The translations under genes were made by a program, and so were the position numbers. From NCBI RefSeq assembly GCF_023715705.1, contig NZ_JAMBOS010000013.1, forward strand, positions 32,592 to 96,591: DNA of 64,000 nucleotides, written 5' to 3'. Source of the DNA: Halalkalibacter oceani. GTDB lineage: Bacteria; Bacillota; Bacilli; Bacillales; Bacillaceae_D. Shown piece by piece: positions 28,509 to 38,805 of this stretch. The stretch's first letter is position 1; each line of letters starts with the position of its first letter. The notes under the pieces are model-generated. The model searched no databases. It was not told the origin of the DNA and was given only the letters and a program-made list of their open reading frames with translations.

Positions 28509-28537
28509 TTGCCCGAAAAGCAATAAAACCGTATAGT
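28509..28537 (+). promoter_or_regulatory. Sigma-A-type promoter of opuA
   Basis: TTGCCC (28509-28514) and TATAGT (28532-28537) are spaced by 17 nt. The start of transcription would be near 28545, about 43 nt before the opuAA start. Confidence 0.6.
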
Positions 28538-28587
28538 AAGATGGTCGGTCATATTGTTACAGGAATATTACAAAGAGGGTGTATGTA

Positions 28588-29805
28588 GTGTCAAAAATTA
28601 AAGTAGAGAATTTGACAAAAATTTTTGGCAAAAAACCAAAGCGCGCTTTAGAACTTCTCGCTCAGAAAAAAAGCAAGGATGAAATTCTGAAAGAAACCGG
28701 GATGACTGTTGGAGTTAACCAGGCAAATTTCGAAGTTCAAAGCGGTGAAATTTTTGTCATTATGGGGCTGTCTGGGAGCGGAAAGTCGACACTCGTCCGT
28801 TTATTAAACCGGCTGATTGAACCTTCCGCAGGAAGCGTCTGGTTTGATGGGGTCGACCTCGCCAAGATGGACGATAAAACATTGCGAGGTGTTCGCCGGC
28901 AGAAAATCGGTATGGTTTTTCAAAAATTCGGCTTATTTCCTTTTCGGACAGTCGTGTCCAACGTTGAATACGGTCTTGAAGTCCAGGGTATCCCGAAGCA
29001 GCAGCGGCATGAGAAAGCGCTTGAGGCGTTAAAATTAGTCGGCCTTGAGGGCTACGAAGAAAAATATCCGAACGAGCTATCCGGCGGGATGCAGCAGCGC
29101 GTCGGTCTCGCCCGTGCTCTGGCCAATGATCCAGACGTGCTGTTAATGGATGAAGCCTTTTCCGCACTTGATCCCCTCATTCGCAAGGACATGCAGGACG
29201 AACTGCTCGACCTTCAAGTCAAAATGAAAAAAACCATCATTTTTATTACTCATGACCTTGATGAAGCGTTACGCATCGGCGACCGGATCATGATCATGAG
29301 GGATGGGGCAATCGTGCAAATCGGTACACCGGAGGACATCCTAACGAATCCAAAAAACCATTACGTCGAGAAATTTATTGAAGACGTCGACCGAGCCAAG
29401 GTGCTTACTGCTGAACATGTGATGATTAAGCCTGAAGTGCTTTATCCAGAAAAGGAAGGACCGCGTGTCGCCCTGCAACGGATGAAGGATCGCGGTTTAT
29501 CAAGTATTTTCGTCACGAGACGCGATAAGGAGCTACTCGGAATCATTCACGCCAGTCAAGTGTCCGAGCTAATTAAGGCGCAGAAAAACAGCGTTGACGG
29601 CATCATTGTCGAAGACATCCCGCGCGTTCAGCTTGATACACCATTAAGCGAGCTGCTTGACCAGTTGGCGGTCAGCTCTGTTCCTCTTGCTGTAGTGGAA
29701 GATGGAAAGCTAAAAGGAATTATTATTAGAGGAGCCGTCCTTGGCGCTCTTGCAGGAAGTGAGGTTGATTTTGATGAGTTCTATTCCACAACTTCCACTA
29801 GCTGA
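28588..29805 (+). CDS. opuAA: Glycine betaine ABC transporter, ATP-binding subunit
   Basis: This is the ATPase of the high-affinity OpuA betaine importer. It has the long N-terminal extension typical of OpuAA and ProV, Walker A GLSGSGKSTL, signature LSGGMQQRVGLARAL, Walker B VLLMDEAFSALDPL, and C-terminal CBS domains that sense ionic strength in this family. The preferred start is GTG 28588 with AGAGGG upstream; an earlier in-frame GTG at 28579 overlaps the ribosome site. It is the first gene of opuAA-AB-AC. Confidence 0.95.
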   Translation: MSKIKVENLTKIFGKKPKRALELLAQKKSKDEILKETGMTVGVNQANFEVQSGEIFVIMGLSGSGKSTLVRLLNRLIEPSAGSVWFDGVDLAKMDDKTLRGVRRQKIGMVFQKFGLFPFRTVVSNVEYGLEVQGIPKQQRHEKALEALKLVGLEGYEEKYPNELSGGMQQRVGLARALANDPDVLLMDEAFSALDPLIRKDMQDELLDLQVKMKKTIIFITHDLDEALRIGDRIMIMRDGAIVQIGTPEDILTNPKNHYVEKFIEDVDRAKVLTAEHVMIKPEVLYPEKEGPRVALQRMKDRGLSSIFVTRRDKELLGIIHASQVSELIKAQKNSVDGIIVEDIPRVQLDTPLSELLDQLAVSSVPLAVVEDGKLKGIIIRGAVLGALAGSEVDFDEFYSTTSTS

Positions 29806-30619
29806 TTGGATTGACGCGTTTGTTGAATGGCTGAAAAATGCCTCGGTTTTATTCCAGTCCATCCGGACGACGATTGAAAGCATTGTCGATTTCCTCGTAC
29901 TCGTGCTGGAGTTGCCGCCAGCGTGGCTGTTAATCCTGATTATCGGGGTCATCACATTTTTCACGAGCAATCGCAAGGCAGGGTTAACGACTTTTTCGAT
30001 TGTTGGTCTTTTTCTTATTTTTAACCTCGGTTATTGGGACGATATGATTCAAACTCTTTCCCTCGTCTTAACAAGCTCTCTGATTTCTGTCATTGTCGGA
30101 ATCCCGCTTGGTATTTGGATGGCGAAAAGTGAAATTGTCGCCAGCCTGCTTAAACCGATTCTCGATTTGATGCAAACGATGCCGGCCTTTGTCTATTTGA
30201 TCCCTGCCGTCGCCTTCTTTGGGATCGGAATGGTGCCTGGGGTTGTCGCTTCTGTTATTTTTGCGATGCCGCCAACTGTGCGGTTAACGAACCTCGGAAT
30301 ACGTCAGGTCTCGACTGAATTGGTTGAAGCCGCTGATGCGTTCGGTTCGACCGGTTCACAGCGCTTATTCAAAGTTGAGCTGCCGATGGCAAAAGGCACG
30401 ATCATGGCCGGGGTCAACCAAAGTATTATGCTCGCCCTTTCAATGGTCGTCATTGCCGCGATGATCGGAGCGAGAGGGCTCGGTCAGCAGGTTTATTACG
30501 CAGTCGGTCAAAATAATGTTGGCAGCGGCTTTGAAGCCGGACTGGCGATTGTCATATTGGCGATTATTTTGGACCGGATCACCCAAAGCTTTAACCGCGA
30601 TAAACGCAAAAGCGCGTAG
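29774..30619 (+). CDS. opuAB: Glycine betaine ABC transporter, permease subunit
   Basis: This 281-residue permease is nearly the length of B. subtilis OpuAB. It has several membrane helices and the EAA-type cytoplasmic loop in LVEAADAFGSTGSQRLFKVELP. The ATG at 29774 with GAGG upstream gives the usual family N-terminus and a 32-nt overlap with opuAA, suggesting translational coupling. An upstream in-frame ATG at 29741 would extend it by 11 residues. Confidence 0.95.
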   Translation: MSSIPQLPLADWIDAFVEWLKNASVLFQSIRTTIESIVDFLVLVLELPPAWLLILIIGVITFFTSNRKAGLTTFSIVGLFLIFNLGYWDDMIQTLSLVLTSSLISVIVGIPLGIWMAKSEIVASLLKPILDLMQTMPAFVYLIPAVAFFGIGMVPGVVASVIFAMPPTVRLTNLGIRQVSTELVEAADAFGSTGSQRLFKVELPMAKGTIMAGVNQSIMLALSMVVIAAMIGARGLGQQVYYAVGQNNVGSGFEAGLAIVILAIILDRITQSFNRDKRKSA

Positions 30620-30639
30620 CAAACAGAACGCCTGCCCTC

Positions 30640-30699
30640 TTCAACGGGCGGTAAGGCTTCTTATCGTCTTTTTAGACGGACGCCTTACCGCCCGTTGAA
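30640..30699. repeat. 18-bp perfect stem between opuAB and opuAC
   Basis: TTCAACGGGCGGTAAGGC pairs exactly with 30682-30699, and the 24-nt loop itself can fold (CGTCT/AGACG). No T-run follows, so it is more likely an mRNA processing or stability element than a full terminator, adjusting the level of the binding protein relative to the other subunits. Confidence 0.7.
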
Positions 30700-30750
30700 A
30701 CGAGAAGCGGGAAAAGTCTACATCTACATGAAAAAAGGAGAGGTTCATTT

Positions 30751-31680
30751 ATGAAGAAAAACTGGAAACACATCAGCCTGGCAATCGGGGTTGCCTTTTC
30801 GTTGACATTGGCCGCCTGCGGTTCCGAAAATGGGGATACGACAGACGAACCGGCAGAAAACGGGCAAGACTCCACTGAAGAAACAGCAGCGGTCGGAGAA
30901 GCGTTGAACTATACGATTACTGGCATTGATGCCGGTGCAGGGGTTATGGCCGCGGCTCAAAGCGCGCTTGAGGAATACGAGCTTGATGAATACGAATTGC
31001 AGGCAAGCTCGGATGCAGCGATGACAAGCGCACTGAATGAAGCGATTAACAATGAGGAAGCGATCGTCGTGACGGGCTGGAACCCGCATTGGAAGTTCTC
31101 TAAGTACGATTTAAAATACTTGGATGATCCACATGGCGTGTTCGGTGATGCCGAGAACATTCATACAATGACGCGGCTCGGTTTAGAAGAAGATATGCCG
31201 GAAGCTTACCAAGTGCTAGATAATTTCTATTGGACGGAAGACGACATGGGTGAAATCATGGTCGCAATCAACGAAGGACAGGACGCGGAAGAAGCGGCTG
31301 CCGAATGGGTTGAAAACAACCAGGATAAAGTAGCGGAATGGACTGACGGAGTTGATTCTGTTGACGGCGAAACCATCGTCCTCGCCCTCGTTGCCTGGGA
31401 TTCTGAAATTGCCTCGACGAACATGATTGCCAACGTACTGGAGAGCATCGGCTACAACGTTGAAATCAGCCCGATGGAAGGCGGTTATATGTGGGCTGCA
31501 ATCGCCAATGGCGAAGCGGATGCGATGGTTGCCGCCTGGCTGCCGGCGACACACGGCGCTTACTTTGAAGACTATCAAGACGACGTCATCGATCTTGGAG
31601 CGAACCTTGAAGGCGCGAAGATTGGACTCGTTGTCCCTGCGTACATGGACATTGATTCGATCGAAGATTTAAAAGAGTAA
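30751..31680 (+). CDS. opuAC: Glycine betaine-binding lipoprotein
   Basis: This is the substrate-binding lipoprotein of OpuA, anchored at C23 of the lipobox LAAC. The 309-residue body has both lobes and the conserved segments GWNPHWKFSKYDLKYLDDP, VAWDSEIASTNMI and MWAAIANGEADAMVAAWLP. In this family the aromatic residues of the binding box hold the quaternary ammonium group. The linker after the signal peptide is strongly acidic. The ribosome site AAAGGAGAGG lies behind the intercistronic stem. Confidence 0.95.
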   Translation: MKKNWKHISLAIGVAFSLTLAACGSENGDTTDEPAENGQDSTEETAAVGEALNYTITGIDAGAGVMAAAQSALEEYELDEYELQASSDAAMTSALNEAINNEEAIVVTGWNPHWKFSKYDLKYLDDPHGVFGDAENIHTMTRLGLEEDMPEAYQVLDNFYWTEDDMGEIMVAINEGQDAEEAAAEWVENNQDKVAEWTDGVDSVDGETIVLALVAWDSEIASTNMIANVLESIGYNVEISPMEGGYMWAAIANGEADAMVAAWLPATHGAYFEDYQDDVIDLGANLEGAKIGLVVPAYMDIDSIEDLKE

Positions 31681-31693
31681 TCCCCTAACGATT

Positions 31694-31745
31694 AAAGAGT
31701 CTGAAGCAAAGGTTGTTTTTCACCCTTTGTTCCAGACTCTTTTTT
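31694..31745. terminator. Terminator after opuAC
   Basis: AAAGAGTCTG..CAAAGG pairs with CCCTTTG..CAGACTCTTT, flanked by an A-run and a T6 run. It can serve both opuAC and the converging MATE gene. Confidence 0.85.
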
Positions 31746-31752
31746 AGTTTTC

Positions 31753-33114
31753 TTAAGGCTGCGCCTGCTCCCTTACCCGGAGCTGTACGACTCTCAGCCG
31801 CAGGAAAAAGCCAAGTGCGGCGCACGTTAAGCCTAAGGTGATCCCAATCCAGAAGCCAAACGGCCCGAGCGCTGTCGTGGACGCTAGCAGATAGCCGGTA
31901 GGAATGCCGATAAGCCAATAGGAGATGAAGGCTGTCACAAAGGGCAGCTTGACGTCCTTATAGCCGCGCAGCACGCCTTGAAGACCGGATTGAGCCGCAT
32001 CAGAAATTTGATAAAAAATTGCAAAAATAAAAAACTGACTCGCCAAGAGCACAACTTCCCGCTCAGTTGTATAAAGATAGGCAATCGGCTCACGCAAAAA
32101 GTAAAGAAACAGCGCGCTGATCCCCAGTATGCCAATGCCGCTCAATACCCCGAGCTTGCCATACTGCTTGGCAGCCTGCAGATTACCGGCGCCTACCGAG
32201 AAGCCAACGACAATTGTCAGTGCCATCGAAATACTTAGCGGAATCATGAAAATCAACGACGTAAAGTTAAAAGCAATTTGATGTGCCGCCACCGTCACCG
32301 TCGCGAACATCCGCCCCATCATCAAGGTCACGACTGAAAAGATGCTCGCTTCAAAAAAGATCGACAGCCCCATCGGCACCCCAATCCGCAGCTGTTCTTT
32401 CCAGGCACGCAGCGAGGGCTTCACCCATTGCTGAAACAAGCGGTACTGTCTCAGCACCCTGATCCGGAATGTCATCGTGACACTAATCACAAACATGATC
32501 CAATAGGTAATCGCTGTGGCGTATCCCGCGCCGATTCCACCAAGTGCCGGCAGGCCGAAATGACCAAAAATCAAACCGTAATTCAGCACTGCATTACAGG
32601 GCAGGGCCAGCACGGTAATAACCATTGTAATGCGCGTATAGCCTTGCGCATCGAAAAAATAACGCAGCACATTCGTGCAAAACAGCGGAATAATCCCGAG
32701 CGCCAATCCGGCTAAATAATGATAGGAAATGTAGGCGACATTCGGTTCAAGCTTCATAAACGCAAGCACCGGCTCGAGAACCAGCGTACCTGCGCCGACG
32801 ACGGCAATCGCCAGCATAAGCGCGACATAAAGAGCCTGACGGACAGAATCGGCAATCCGGTGGCGTTCATTGCTGCCGATCAGCTGAGCGACAATCGGCG
32901 TTACCGCAAGCAAAATTCCATTCATTCCGGTAAAAATCGGCATCCACAGGCTGGAACCAATCGCCACACCAGCCAAATCGTCGGTTCCAACTCGCCCGGC
33001 CATCATCGTGTCGATCAGCTTCATCGCAAAAAAGCTTACTTGTGTGACAATAATCGGCCATAAGATTGATAAAAACAGGACGATTTTCTCTCTCCATGTC
33101 TCTGCATGGTACAT
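31753..33114 (-). CDS. MATE-family multidrug/Na+ antiporter (NorM-like)
   Basis: This 453-residue transporter has twelve hydrophobic helices in two pseudo-symmetric halves. MATE features include the N-terminal LWPIIVTQVSFFAMKLIDTMMAGRVG and repeats with PLSISMALTI and GFSVGAGN. It exports cationic compounds in exchange for Na+ or H+. ATG 33114 follows GGTGGGAG; an in-frame GTG at 33126 lies inside that site. It is bounded by terminators on both sides. Substrate unknown. Confidence 0.92.
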   Translation of the reverse strand: MYHAETWREKIVLFLSILWPIIVTQVSFFAMKLIDTMMAGRVGTDDLAGVAIGSSLWMPIFTGMNGILLAVTPIVAQLIGSNERHRIADSVRQALYVALMLAIAVVGAGTLVLEPVLAFMKLEPNVAYISYHYLAGLALGIIPLFCTNVLRYFFDAQGYTRITMVITVLALPCNAVLNYGLIFGHFGLPALGGIGAGYATAITYWIMFVISVTMTFRIRVLRQYRLFQQWVKPSLRAWKEQLRIGVPMGLSIFFEASIFSVVTLMMGRMFATVTVAAHQIAFNFTSLIFMIPLSISMALTIVVGFSVGAGNLQAAKQYGKLGVLSGIGILGISALFLYFLREPIAYLYTTEREVVLLASQFFIFAIFYQISDAAQSGLQGVLRGYKDVKLPFVTAFISYWLIGIPTGYLLASTTALGPFGFWIGITLGLTCAALGFFLRLRVVQLRVREQAQP

Positions 33115-33210
33115 ATTCTCTCCCACCTTGTTTGCTCTATCTTTCTATTCTTCTCTAGTATTCACAACAATAACTGGAAACGCAAGCCTGGAAGAAGATG
33201 ACACGATTCA

Positions 33211-33253
33211 AAGAGCCCGGACAAAAGTTGATTGTCACCTTTTGTCCGGGCTT
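33211..33253. terminator. Terminator-like hairpin downstream of putB
   Basis: AGAGCCCGGACAAAAG pairs with CTTTTGTCCGGGCT. It belongs to the shared hairpin family and lies downstream of the leftward roc operon. Confidence 0.7.
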
Positions 33254-33307
33254 CGACCATTATTCAGTTATGGCAGAAAACCGACCAATAACATTTATTA
33301 TCGCCTG

Positions 33308-34225
33308 TTATTTTTTAAAAAATCCTCTTAAGGCAAAGGCGACATTTTGCGGCCGCTCGGCTAACCGTCGCATAAAATAGCCATACCAGTCTTCCCCATA
33401 TGGAACATAAACGCGCATTCGGTAGCCTTGAGCGGCAATTTCCCTTTGCAGTCCGGGGCGGAAGCCGTACAGCATTTGAAATTCGTATTGTGACCTTGGA
33501 ATGCGCTGCTCGCGGCAATAGTCCTTTACTTTTTTAATAATCCGATGATCATGACTGGCGATCGCCGTATAGCTGCCACTATCGAGATGCTGCTTAATGA
33601 TCCGGAGAAAGTTGTCATCGATCTCGCTCTTCTGCTGAAACGCAACCGACTTTGGCTCTTTGTAGGCTCCTTTAACGAGCCGGAGCGGCACCCCTTCAAG
33701 CATCCGCAGATCATCAGCAGCGCAATGTAAATAAGCCTGAATCGCCGTTCCGACATTTTCATGCGATTCCCGCAGCCCGGCAAGAATTTCCAACGTCGCT
33801 TCCCGGCGCGAATAATCCTCCATATCAATTTGGACAAAATTCCGCTTTGCCTCGGCGGCACGGACGATCCGCTTCATATGATGCAGGCAGAGCTCCTGGT
33901 CAATGTCTAAGCCGAGCTGGGTCAATTTCACGGAAAGCTGACTATCGACGCCGGCGTCATCCAGCGCCTCGAGCGTTTGAATGCACACCTCCGCCGCAGC
34001 GCGTGCCTCCTCCTTTGTCGATACGAATTCGCCCAAGTGATCGACCGTACAGACGAGTCCCTGTTCATTCAGTGTTCGCACCGTTTGAACGACACTTTCA
34101 ATCGTAGTGCCGGCCACGACTTGCGAGGCACCGAGCCGCAGGCCCCATCTCCGCGCACCTTTCGTCAGGAGCTTGTTTTTTGATAACGCGATAAAGAAGT
34201 GCCTTGATAGTTTGCCGACGACCAT
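33308..34225 (-). CDS. putB: Proline dehydrogenase
   Basis: This FAD-dependent enzyme of about 305 residues oxidises proline to pyrroline-5-carboxylate, feeding electrons to the quinone pool at the membrane face. Family segments are SVKLTQLGLDID, VQIDMEDYSR, LVKGAYKEPKSVAF, SHDHRII and EFQMLYGFRP. The third codon ATG (34225) is preferred because GGAGGGG abuts the first. It is the last gene of rocD-rocA-putB, 21 bp after rocA, so proline and arginine catabolism share one transcript here. Gene symbol by analogy (fadM/putB/prodh are all in use). Confidence 0.93.
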   Translation of the reverse strand: MVVGKLSRHFFIALSKNKLLTKGARRWGLRLGASQVVAGTTIESVVQTVRTLNEQGLVCTVDHLGEFVSTKEEARAAAEVCIQTLEALDDAGVDSQLSVKLTQLGLDIDQELCLHHMKRIVRAAEAKRNFVQIDMEDYSRREATLEILAGLRESHENVGTAIQAYLHCAADDLRMLEGVPLRLVKGAYKEPKSVAFQQKSEIDDNFLRIIKQHLDSGSYTAIASHDHRIIKKVKDYCREQRIPRSQYEFQMLYGFRPGLQREIAAQGYRMRVYVPYGEDWYGYFMRRLAERPQNVAFALRGFFKK

Positions 34226-34246
34226 CCGCATCCCCTCCCCGCCTGT

Positions 34247-35794
34247 TTAATACATTTCGGAAATGGTTTTCGCCTGCATGTGAAGAATGAGATAGTCAGG
34301 GCCGCCCGCTTTTGAATCCGTTCCCGACATCTTAAAGCCGCCGAACGGATGATAGCCGACAATCGCCCCGGTGCAATTACGGTTAAAGTAAAGATTGCCG
34401 ACGTGAAAGTCACGCTTCGCCTGCTCAATCCGCTCGCGATTTGTCGTGATCACCGCGCCTGTTAAGCCGTATTCTGTGTTGTTGGCAATGTCCAGCGCCT
34501 CCTCGAAGTCACGCGCTTTGCTGAAGGCAAGCACAGGGCCAAAGATTTCCTCCTGCATAATGCGCGCTTTTGGGTCGGCATCAGCGAACACCGTCGGCTC
34601 GATAAAAAAGCCGTCCGCATTATCACCGCTTCCTCCGGCGACAAGACGGGCTTCCTGCTTGCCAATTTCAATATAGTCCATAATTTTCGTATACGCCGCC
34701 TGATCGATCACCGGTCCCATATAGACGTCGGCCGTAGTTGGCTCTCCGACGGACAGCGCCTTCGTCAATGCGACGACACGCTCAAGAACTTCATCATAAA
34801 CCGCCTGATCGACAACAGCGCGCGACCCGGCCGAGCATTTCTGACCGGAGAAGCCGAAGGCCGAGGTGACGATCGCCTGCGCCGCCAGCTCTAAATCAGC
34901 TTCCTTATCGACAACGACTGTATCCTTGCCGCCCATCTCGACAATCACCCGCTTTAAATGCTGCTGCCCCGACTGAACAACGGCGGCGCGTTCATAAAGC
35001 CGGACCCCTACATCACGTGAGCCGGTAAACGTAATCAGAGTCGTTTTCGGGTGGTCAACAAGATAGTCGCCGATTTCACTGCCGCTGCCGGGCACGAAGT
35101 TCACGACGCCCGGAGGCAGGCCGGCCTCTTCCAGCACTTCGACAAACTTATAGGCGACGACCGGAGTCGCGCTCGCCGGCTTCAACAGGACGGTGTTTCC
35201 TGTTACGAGCGGCGCTACCGTTGTCCCGGCCATGATCGCAAAAGCGAAATTCCACGGAGAAATCGTCAGGCAGACCCCCGTTGGTGTATAGAGATAACGG
35301 TTATGCTCCCCGGCCCGGCTATTTATCGGCTTTCCATCCTTTAAGGCAATCATTTGTCGCCCGTAATATTCCATAAAATCAATTGCTTCCGCTGTATCGG
35401 CATCGGCTTCCTTCCACGGCTTTCCGGCCTCTTTCACAAGCCAGGCGGAGAATTCATGCTTCCGTCTTCTGACAATCGCCGCCGCTCGGATCAATAGATT
35501 GGCCCGCTCTTCCGGGCTGACCCTTCTCCAGCTTTGAAAAGCGGCATCAGCCGCTTCCATCGCCTGTTCCGCCTGCTCCTTGCCTACTTTGGCGACGACC
35601 CCGATCACCTCGGACTTATTCGCCGGATTGCACGATGTTATCGTCTCCGCTGTCATCAACCGTTTCCCTCCAATCACAAGCGGATAGTCGGCACCAAGCT
35701 GTGCTTCAACTTTTTGTAAGGCCGCAGCAAAGGCGCGGCGGTTTTCCTCAATCGAAAAATTCGTAAATGGTTCATGACTGTATGCTGATAGCAT
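34247..35794 (-). CDS. rocA: 1-pyrroline-5-carboxylate dehydrogenase
   Basis: This NAD-dependent aldehyde dehydrogenase oxidises glutamate semialdehyde (from P5C) to glutamate. The 515-residue protein closely follows Bacillus Roc[21 protein letters not shown], the catalytic Glu in VIAEMGGKDT-type segment [14 protein letters not shown], and the catalytic Cys in [17 protein letters not shown] 35794 follows AAAGGAGAG. It lies between rocD and putB in the sigma-54 operon. Confidence 0.96.
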   Translation of the reverse strand: MLSAYSHEPFTNFSIEENRRAFAAALQKVEAQLGADYPLVIGGKRLMTAETITSCNPANKSEVIGVVAKVGKEQAEQAMEAADAAFQSWRRVSPEERANLLIRAAAIVRRRKHEFSAWLVKEAGKPWKEADADTAEAIDFMEYYGRQMIALKDGKPINSRAGEHNRYLYTPTGVCLTISPWNFAFAIMAGTTVAPLVTGNTVLLKPASATPVVAYKFVEVLEEAGLPPGVVNFVPGSGSEIGDYLVDHPKTTLITFTGSRDVGVRLYERAAVVQSGQQHLKRVIVEMGGKDTVVVDKEADLELAAQAIVTSAFGFSGQKCSAGSRAVVDQAVYDEVLERVVALTKALSVGEPTTADVYMGPVIDQAAYTKIMDYIEIGKQEARLVAGGSGDNADGFFIEPTVFADADPKARIMQEEIFGPVLAFSKARDFEEALDIANNTEYGLTGAVITTNRERIEQAKRDFHVGNLYFNRNCTGAIVGYHPFGGFKMSGTDSKAGGPDYLILHMQAKTISEMY

Positions 35795-35829
35795 GATCAT
35801 CTCTCCTTTTCATTGTCATACGCATCCGG

Positions 35830-37020
35830 TTATGCAGAAAGCACCTTTTTAATCCGGGCCATCGCCCAGTCAAGCTCTTCTCTCGTAATAATCAGCGGCG
35901 GGGCAAAGCGAATCACATTGTCATGCGTTTCCTTGCAGAGAATCCCCTCTTCCTTCAAACGCTCACAATACGGGCGGGCTGCCCGATCAAGCTCGACGCC
36001 GATGAACAGCCCCCGTCCGCGAACTTCCTTAATGAAAGGCTGCTTCAGCTCTTTTAATTGCTGCTGCAAATAGTCCCCCTGTTCAAGAGAACGCTGGACG
36101 AGCTGCTCTGTCTCAATCACATCAAGCGCGGCAACAGCAACAGCGCAGGCCAGCGGATTGCCGCCGAAGGTCGAGCCGTGTGAGCCCGGCTCAAACACCT
36201 CTAAAATCGCACGGTCAGCAGCAACGACTGAAATCGGAAATACCCCGCCGCCGAGCGCCTTTCCAAGAATGTACATATCGGGGACGACGTTCTCCCAGTC
36301 ACATGCAAACATTTTCCCACTGCGGCCAAGCCCTGATTGAATTTCATCAGCGATAAACAGCACATTTTCCTGCCGACACAAAGCGGCGGCTTCCTTTAGA
36401 AAACCGGCCGGTGGCATCCGGATCCCCGCTTCTCCCTGAATCGGTTCAAATAAAAATGCGGCTGTATGAGCGGTAATCGCCTGTTTTAATGCATCCAAAT
36501 CACCGTAAGGGATCACGTTAATCCCCGGCAGCAGCGGTCCAAAACCGCGCTGGTAGTCCTCATGAGAGGAAAGTGAGACCGCTGCCATCGTCCGTCCGTG
36601 GAAATTTTCTTCACAGACGATGATCTCCGCGCAGTTATCCGGCACTCCTTTCTTGTCATACGCCCAGCGCCGCGCCGCTTTAATCGCTGTCTCGACGGCC
36701 TCCGCCCCAGTATTCATTGGCAGCAGCATATTTTTCTTTGTCAGCCGCGAAACCTTTTCATAGAAAGGGGCAAGCTGGTCATGATGAAAGGCGCGTGACG
36801 TCAGCGTCACCTTCTCCGCCTGGCGCTTCAAGGCGTCAATAATCGCTGGATGGCAGTGGCCCTGATTGACAGCCGAATAGGCACTCAGCATATCTAGGTA
36901 GCGGTTGCCTTCCGGATCTTTCACCCAAACCCCCTTCGCTTCTGAAATGACAATCGGCAGCGGATGGTAGTTCCGCGCCCCAAGCTGTTCTGTTCGCTGA
37001 ATAATCTCTGGTGTTCTCAC
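35830..37020 (-). CDS. rocD: Ornithine aminotransferase
   Basis: This PLP enzyme transfers the delta-amino group of ornithine to 2-oxoglutarate, giving glutamate semialdehyde. The 396-residue protein has [17 protein letters not shown], the cofactor Asp in [13 protein letters not shown] and the PLP lysine in [10 protein letters not shown]. The start is GTG with GGAGGAG upstream. It is the first gene of the operon, with a sigma-54 promoter 37 bp upstream and the activator gene rocR divergent. Confidence 0.96.
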   Translation of the reverse strand: MRTPEIIQRTEQLGARNYHPLPIVISEAKGVWVKDPEGNRYLDMLSAYSAVNQGHCHPAIIDALKRQAEKVTLTSRAFHHDQLAPFYEKVSRLTKKNMLLPMNTGAEAVETAIKAARRWAYDKKGVPDNCAEIIVCEENFHGRTMAAVSLSSHEDYQRGFGPLLPGINVIPYGDLDALKQAITAHTAAFLFEPIQGEAGIRMPPAGFLKEAAALCRQENVLFIADEIQSGLGRSGKMFACDWENVVPDMYILGKALGGGVFPISVVAADRAILEVFEPGSHGSTFGGNPLACAVAVAALDVIETEQLVQRSLEQGDYLQQQLKELKQPFIKEVRGRGLFIGVELDRAARPYCERLKEEGILCKETHDNVIRFAPPLIITREELDWAMARIKKVLSA

Positions 37021-37056
37021 CCAATCTCCTCCTTTTTCAATCCCACATCATTTATT

Positions 37057-37073
37057 TGCAAGTCTTATGCCAA
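37057..37073 (-). promoter_or_regulatory. Sigma-54 (SigL) promoter of rocD-rocA-putB
   Basis: On the minus strand TTGGCATAAGACTTGCA has the GG at -24 and GC at -12 with correct spacing and matches the consensus TTGGCAC-N5-TTGCA at all but one position. Activation by RocR is expected. Confidence 0.9.
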
Positions 37074-37264
37074 ACGTTTCTTCAGCATCTCTCACCTCAT
37101 TCAGTGATAAGTGCCAATTTTTTTGTCGCAAATAATAATTTTTTTGCCTTATCGAAAAATTTTTTGTCTATTTTCTTCTTACTTCCTATTTGCAGCGAAA
37201 AGGATATTTGCTATTTTCACATTTTCTTTTTAGACTGGAGGAAAGCAGCAGGAGGGCTTTAAAA

Positions 37265-38692
37265 ATGGATTCTTTAAAAATAGATGATTACTTGAAGCAA
37301 ATTATGATATATGAGCAGCTGATCAATGAGATTGATGTCGGCATCCACGTCATTAACGAAGCCGGCAAAACGATTATTTATAATGAAAAAATGATGGAGA
37401 TTGAGTCGCTTTCCAAGGAGGAGGTATTGGAAAAGGATTTTCTCGATGTCTTTCTGTTCGAGGAAGGCCAGCGAAGCACATTACTTGATGCCCTTCATTC
37501 AAAAAAGGAAATTCGCAACGTCAAGCAAACGTATTTCACAAACAAGGGGAAAGAAATTAATACGATCAACCATACATTTCCCGTCTACCGCAACGGTGCT
37601 GTGATGGGCGCCGTTGAAATCGCCAAAGACGTGACGAAGCTCGAGCAATTAATCCGCCAGCAGCAAGCCGAAAAAAGTCGCGGAACCCGCTTTACGTTTG
37701 ACAGCCTGATCGGCAAAAGCCCGGTCATGACGGAGGTCATCGAGAATGCCAAACGGGCGACGCGCACGCTTTCGTCCGTCTTAATCGTCGGCGAGACGGG
37801 CACCGGCAAGGAGCTGTTCGCCCAGAGCATTCACAATGGCAGCGACCGCCAGCAGGCTCCTTTTATTTCACAAAATTGTGCGGCAATGCCCGAGACGTTA
37901 ATAGAAGGACTGCTTTTCGGCACGAAAAAGGGCGCCTTTACCGGGGCGGCCGAACGGCCGGGCCTGTTTGAACAAGCCGAGGGTGGAACATTGCTTCTTG
38001 ATGAAATTAACTCGCTCAGCCCACTCCTGCAGGCAAAGCTGCTGCGGGCGATTCAGGAGAAATCCATTCGCCGGATCGGCGATACCGTCGATCGAAAGGT
38101 CAATGTCCGGATTTTGTCGACGATCAATGAAGGCCCTGTTGAAGCGATAGCGGCCAACCGGCTGCGCAAGGATTTATACTACCGTCTCGGCGTCGTTTCT
38201 TTGTTTATTCCGCCATTACGCGAGCGCCGAGAGGACATTCTGCTGCTGGCTGACCATTTTATTCATAAATACAATGTCATCTTTCAAATGGAGGTCAAAG
38301 GATTGGACGAGGACGTTGCCGAACTGTTTCTCCAGTACGACTGGCCGGGGAATGTCCGTGAGCTGGAGCATGTCATTGAAGGCGCGATGAATTTACTCAT
38401 CGGCGAAGAACAGATCAGCTGGACTCATCTGCCCTATCACTTTCGGCACCGGAGCCAGCTCACTCCGCCTAATCACCCTCTTCCCGCCCTGCAGCAGGCA
38501 GCTAAAGAGGAACATGCTTATCAGGCGCGTCATCTGAAGGATTACTTGGCTGAGGCCGAAAAGCTCTATATTCAAAAGGCGCTTGAGCGGCATCATGGTC
38601 ACATCACGAATACAGCGCAGGAGCTGGGGCTGAGCCGCCAGACGCTGCAATACCGGATGAAACGGCTGAGTGTAGCGGGGAGGAAAGGATAA
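37265..38692 (+). CDS. rocR: RocR, sigma-54-dependent activator of arginine catabolism
   Basis: This 475-residue enhancer-binding protein has an N-terminal PAS-type sensor (about 20-125) that responds to ornithine or citrulline in the family. A AAA+ domain follows with Walker A GETGTGKELF, sigma-54-contacting GAFTGA and Walker B GGTLLLDEINS, then a Fis-type helix-turn-helix ending SRQTLQYRMKRL. ATG 37265 follows GGAGGG. It is divergent from rocD, the arrangement expected for its target operon. Confidence 0.95.
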   Translation: MDSLKIDDYLKQIMIYEQLINEIDVGIHVINEAGKTIIYNEKMMEIESLSKEEVLEKDFLDVFLFEEGQRSTLLDALHSKKEIRNVKQTYFTNKGKEINTINHTFPVYRNGAVMGAVEIAKDVTKLEQLIRQQQAEKSRGTRFTFDSLIGKSPVMTEVIENAKRATRTLSSVLIVGETGTGKELFAQSIHNGSDRQQAPFISQNCAAMPETLIEGLLFGTKKGAFTGAAERPGLFEQAEGGTLLLDEINSLSPLLQAKLLRAIQEKSIRRIGDTVDRKVNVRILSTINEGPVEAIAANRLRKDLYYRLGVVSLFIPPLRERREDILLLADHFIHKYNVIFQMEVKGLDEDVAELFLQYDWPGNVRELEHVIEGAMNLLIGEEQISWTHLPYHFRHRSQLTPPNHPLPALQQAAKEEHAYQARHLKDYLAEAEKLYIQKALERHHGHITNTAQELGLSRQTLQYRMKRLSVAGRKG

Positions 38693-38709
38693 ATAACGAG
38701 ATGTTGAAG

Positions 38710-38749
38710 ATCCTGAGCAAAAGGTCAGTTCCCCTTCTGTCTCAGGCTT
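38710..38749. terminator. Terminator-like hairpin after rocR
   Basis: CCTGAGCAAAAGG pairs imperfectly with CCTTCTGTCTCAGG. The T-tract is weak. Confidence 0.6.
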
Positions 38750-38805
38750 GATATTTGCGCAGACTTTGTGTTGCCGCGGTCATAAAACCTGACGTTTCAA
38801 AAGTC

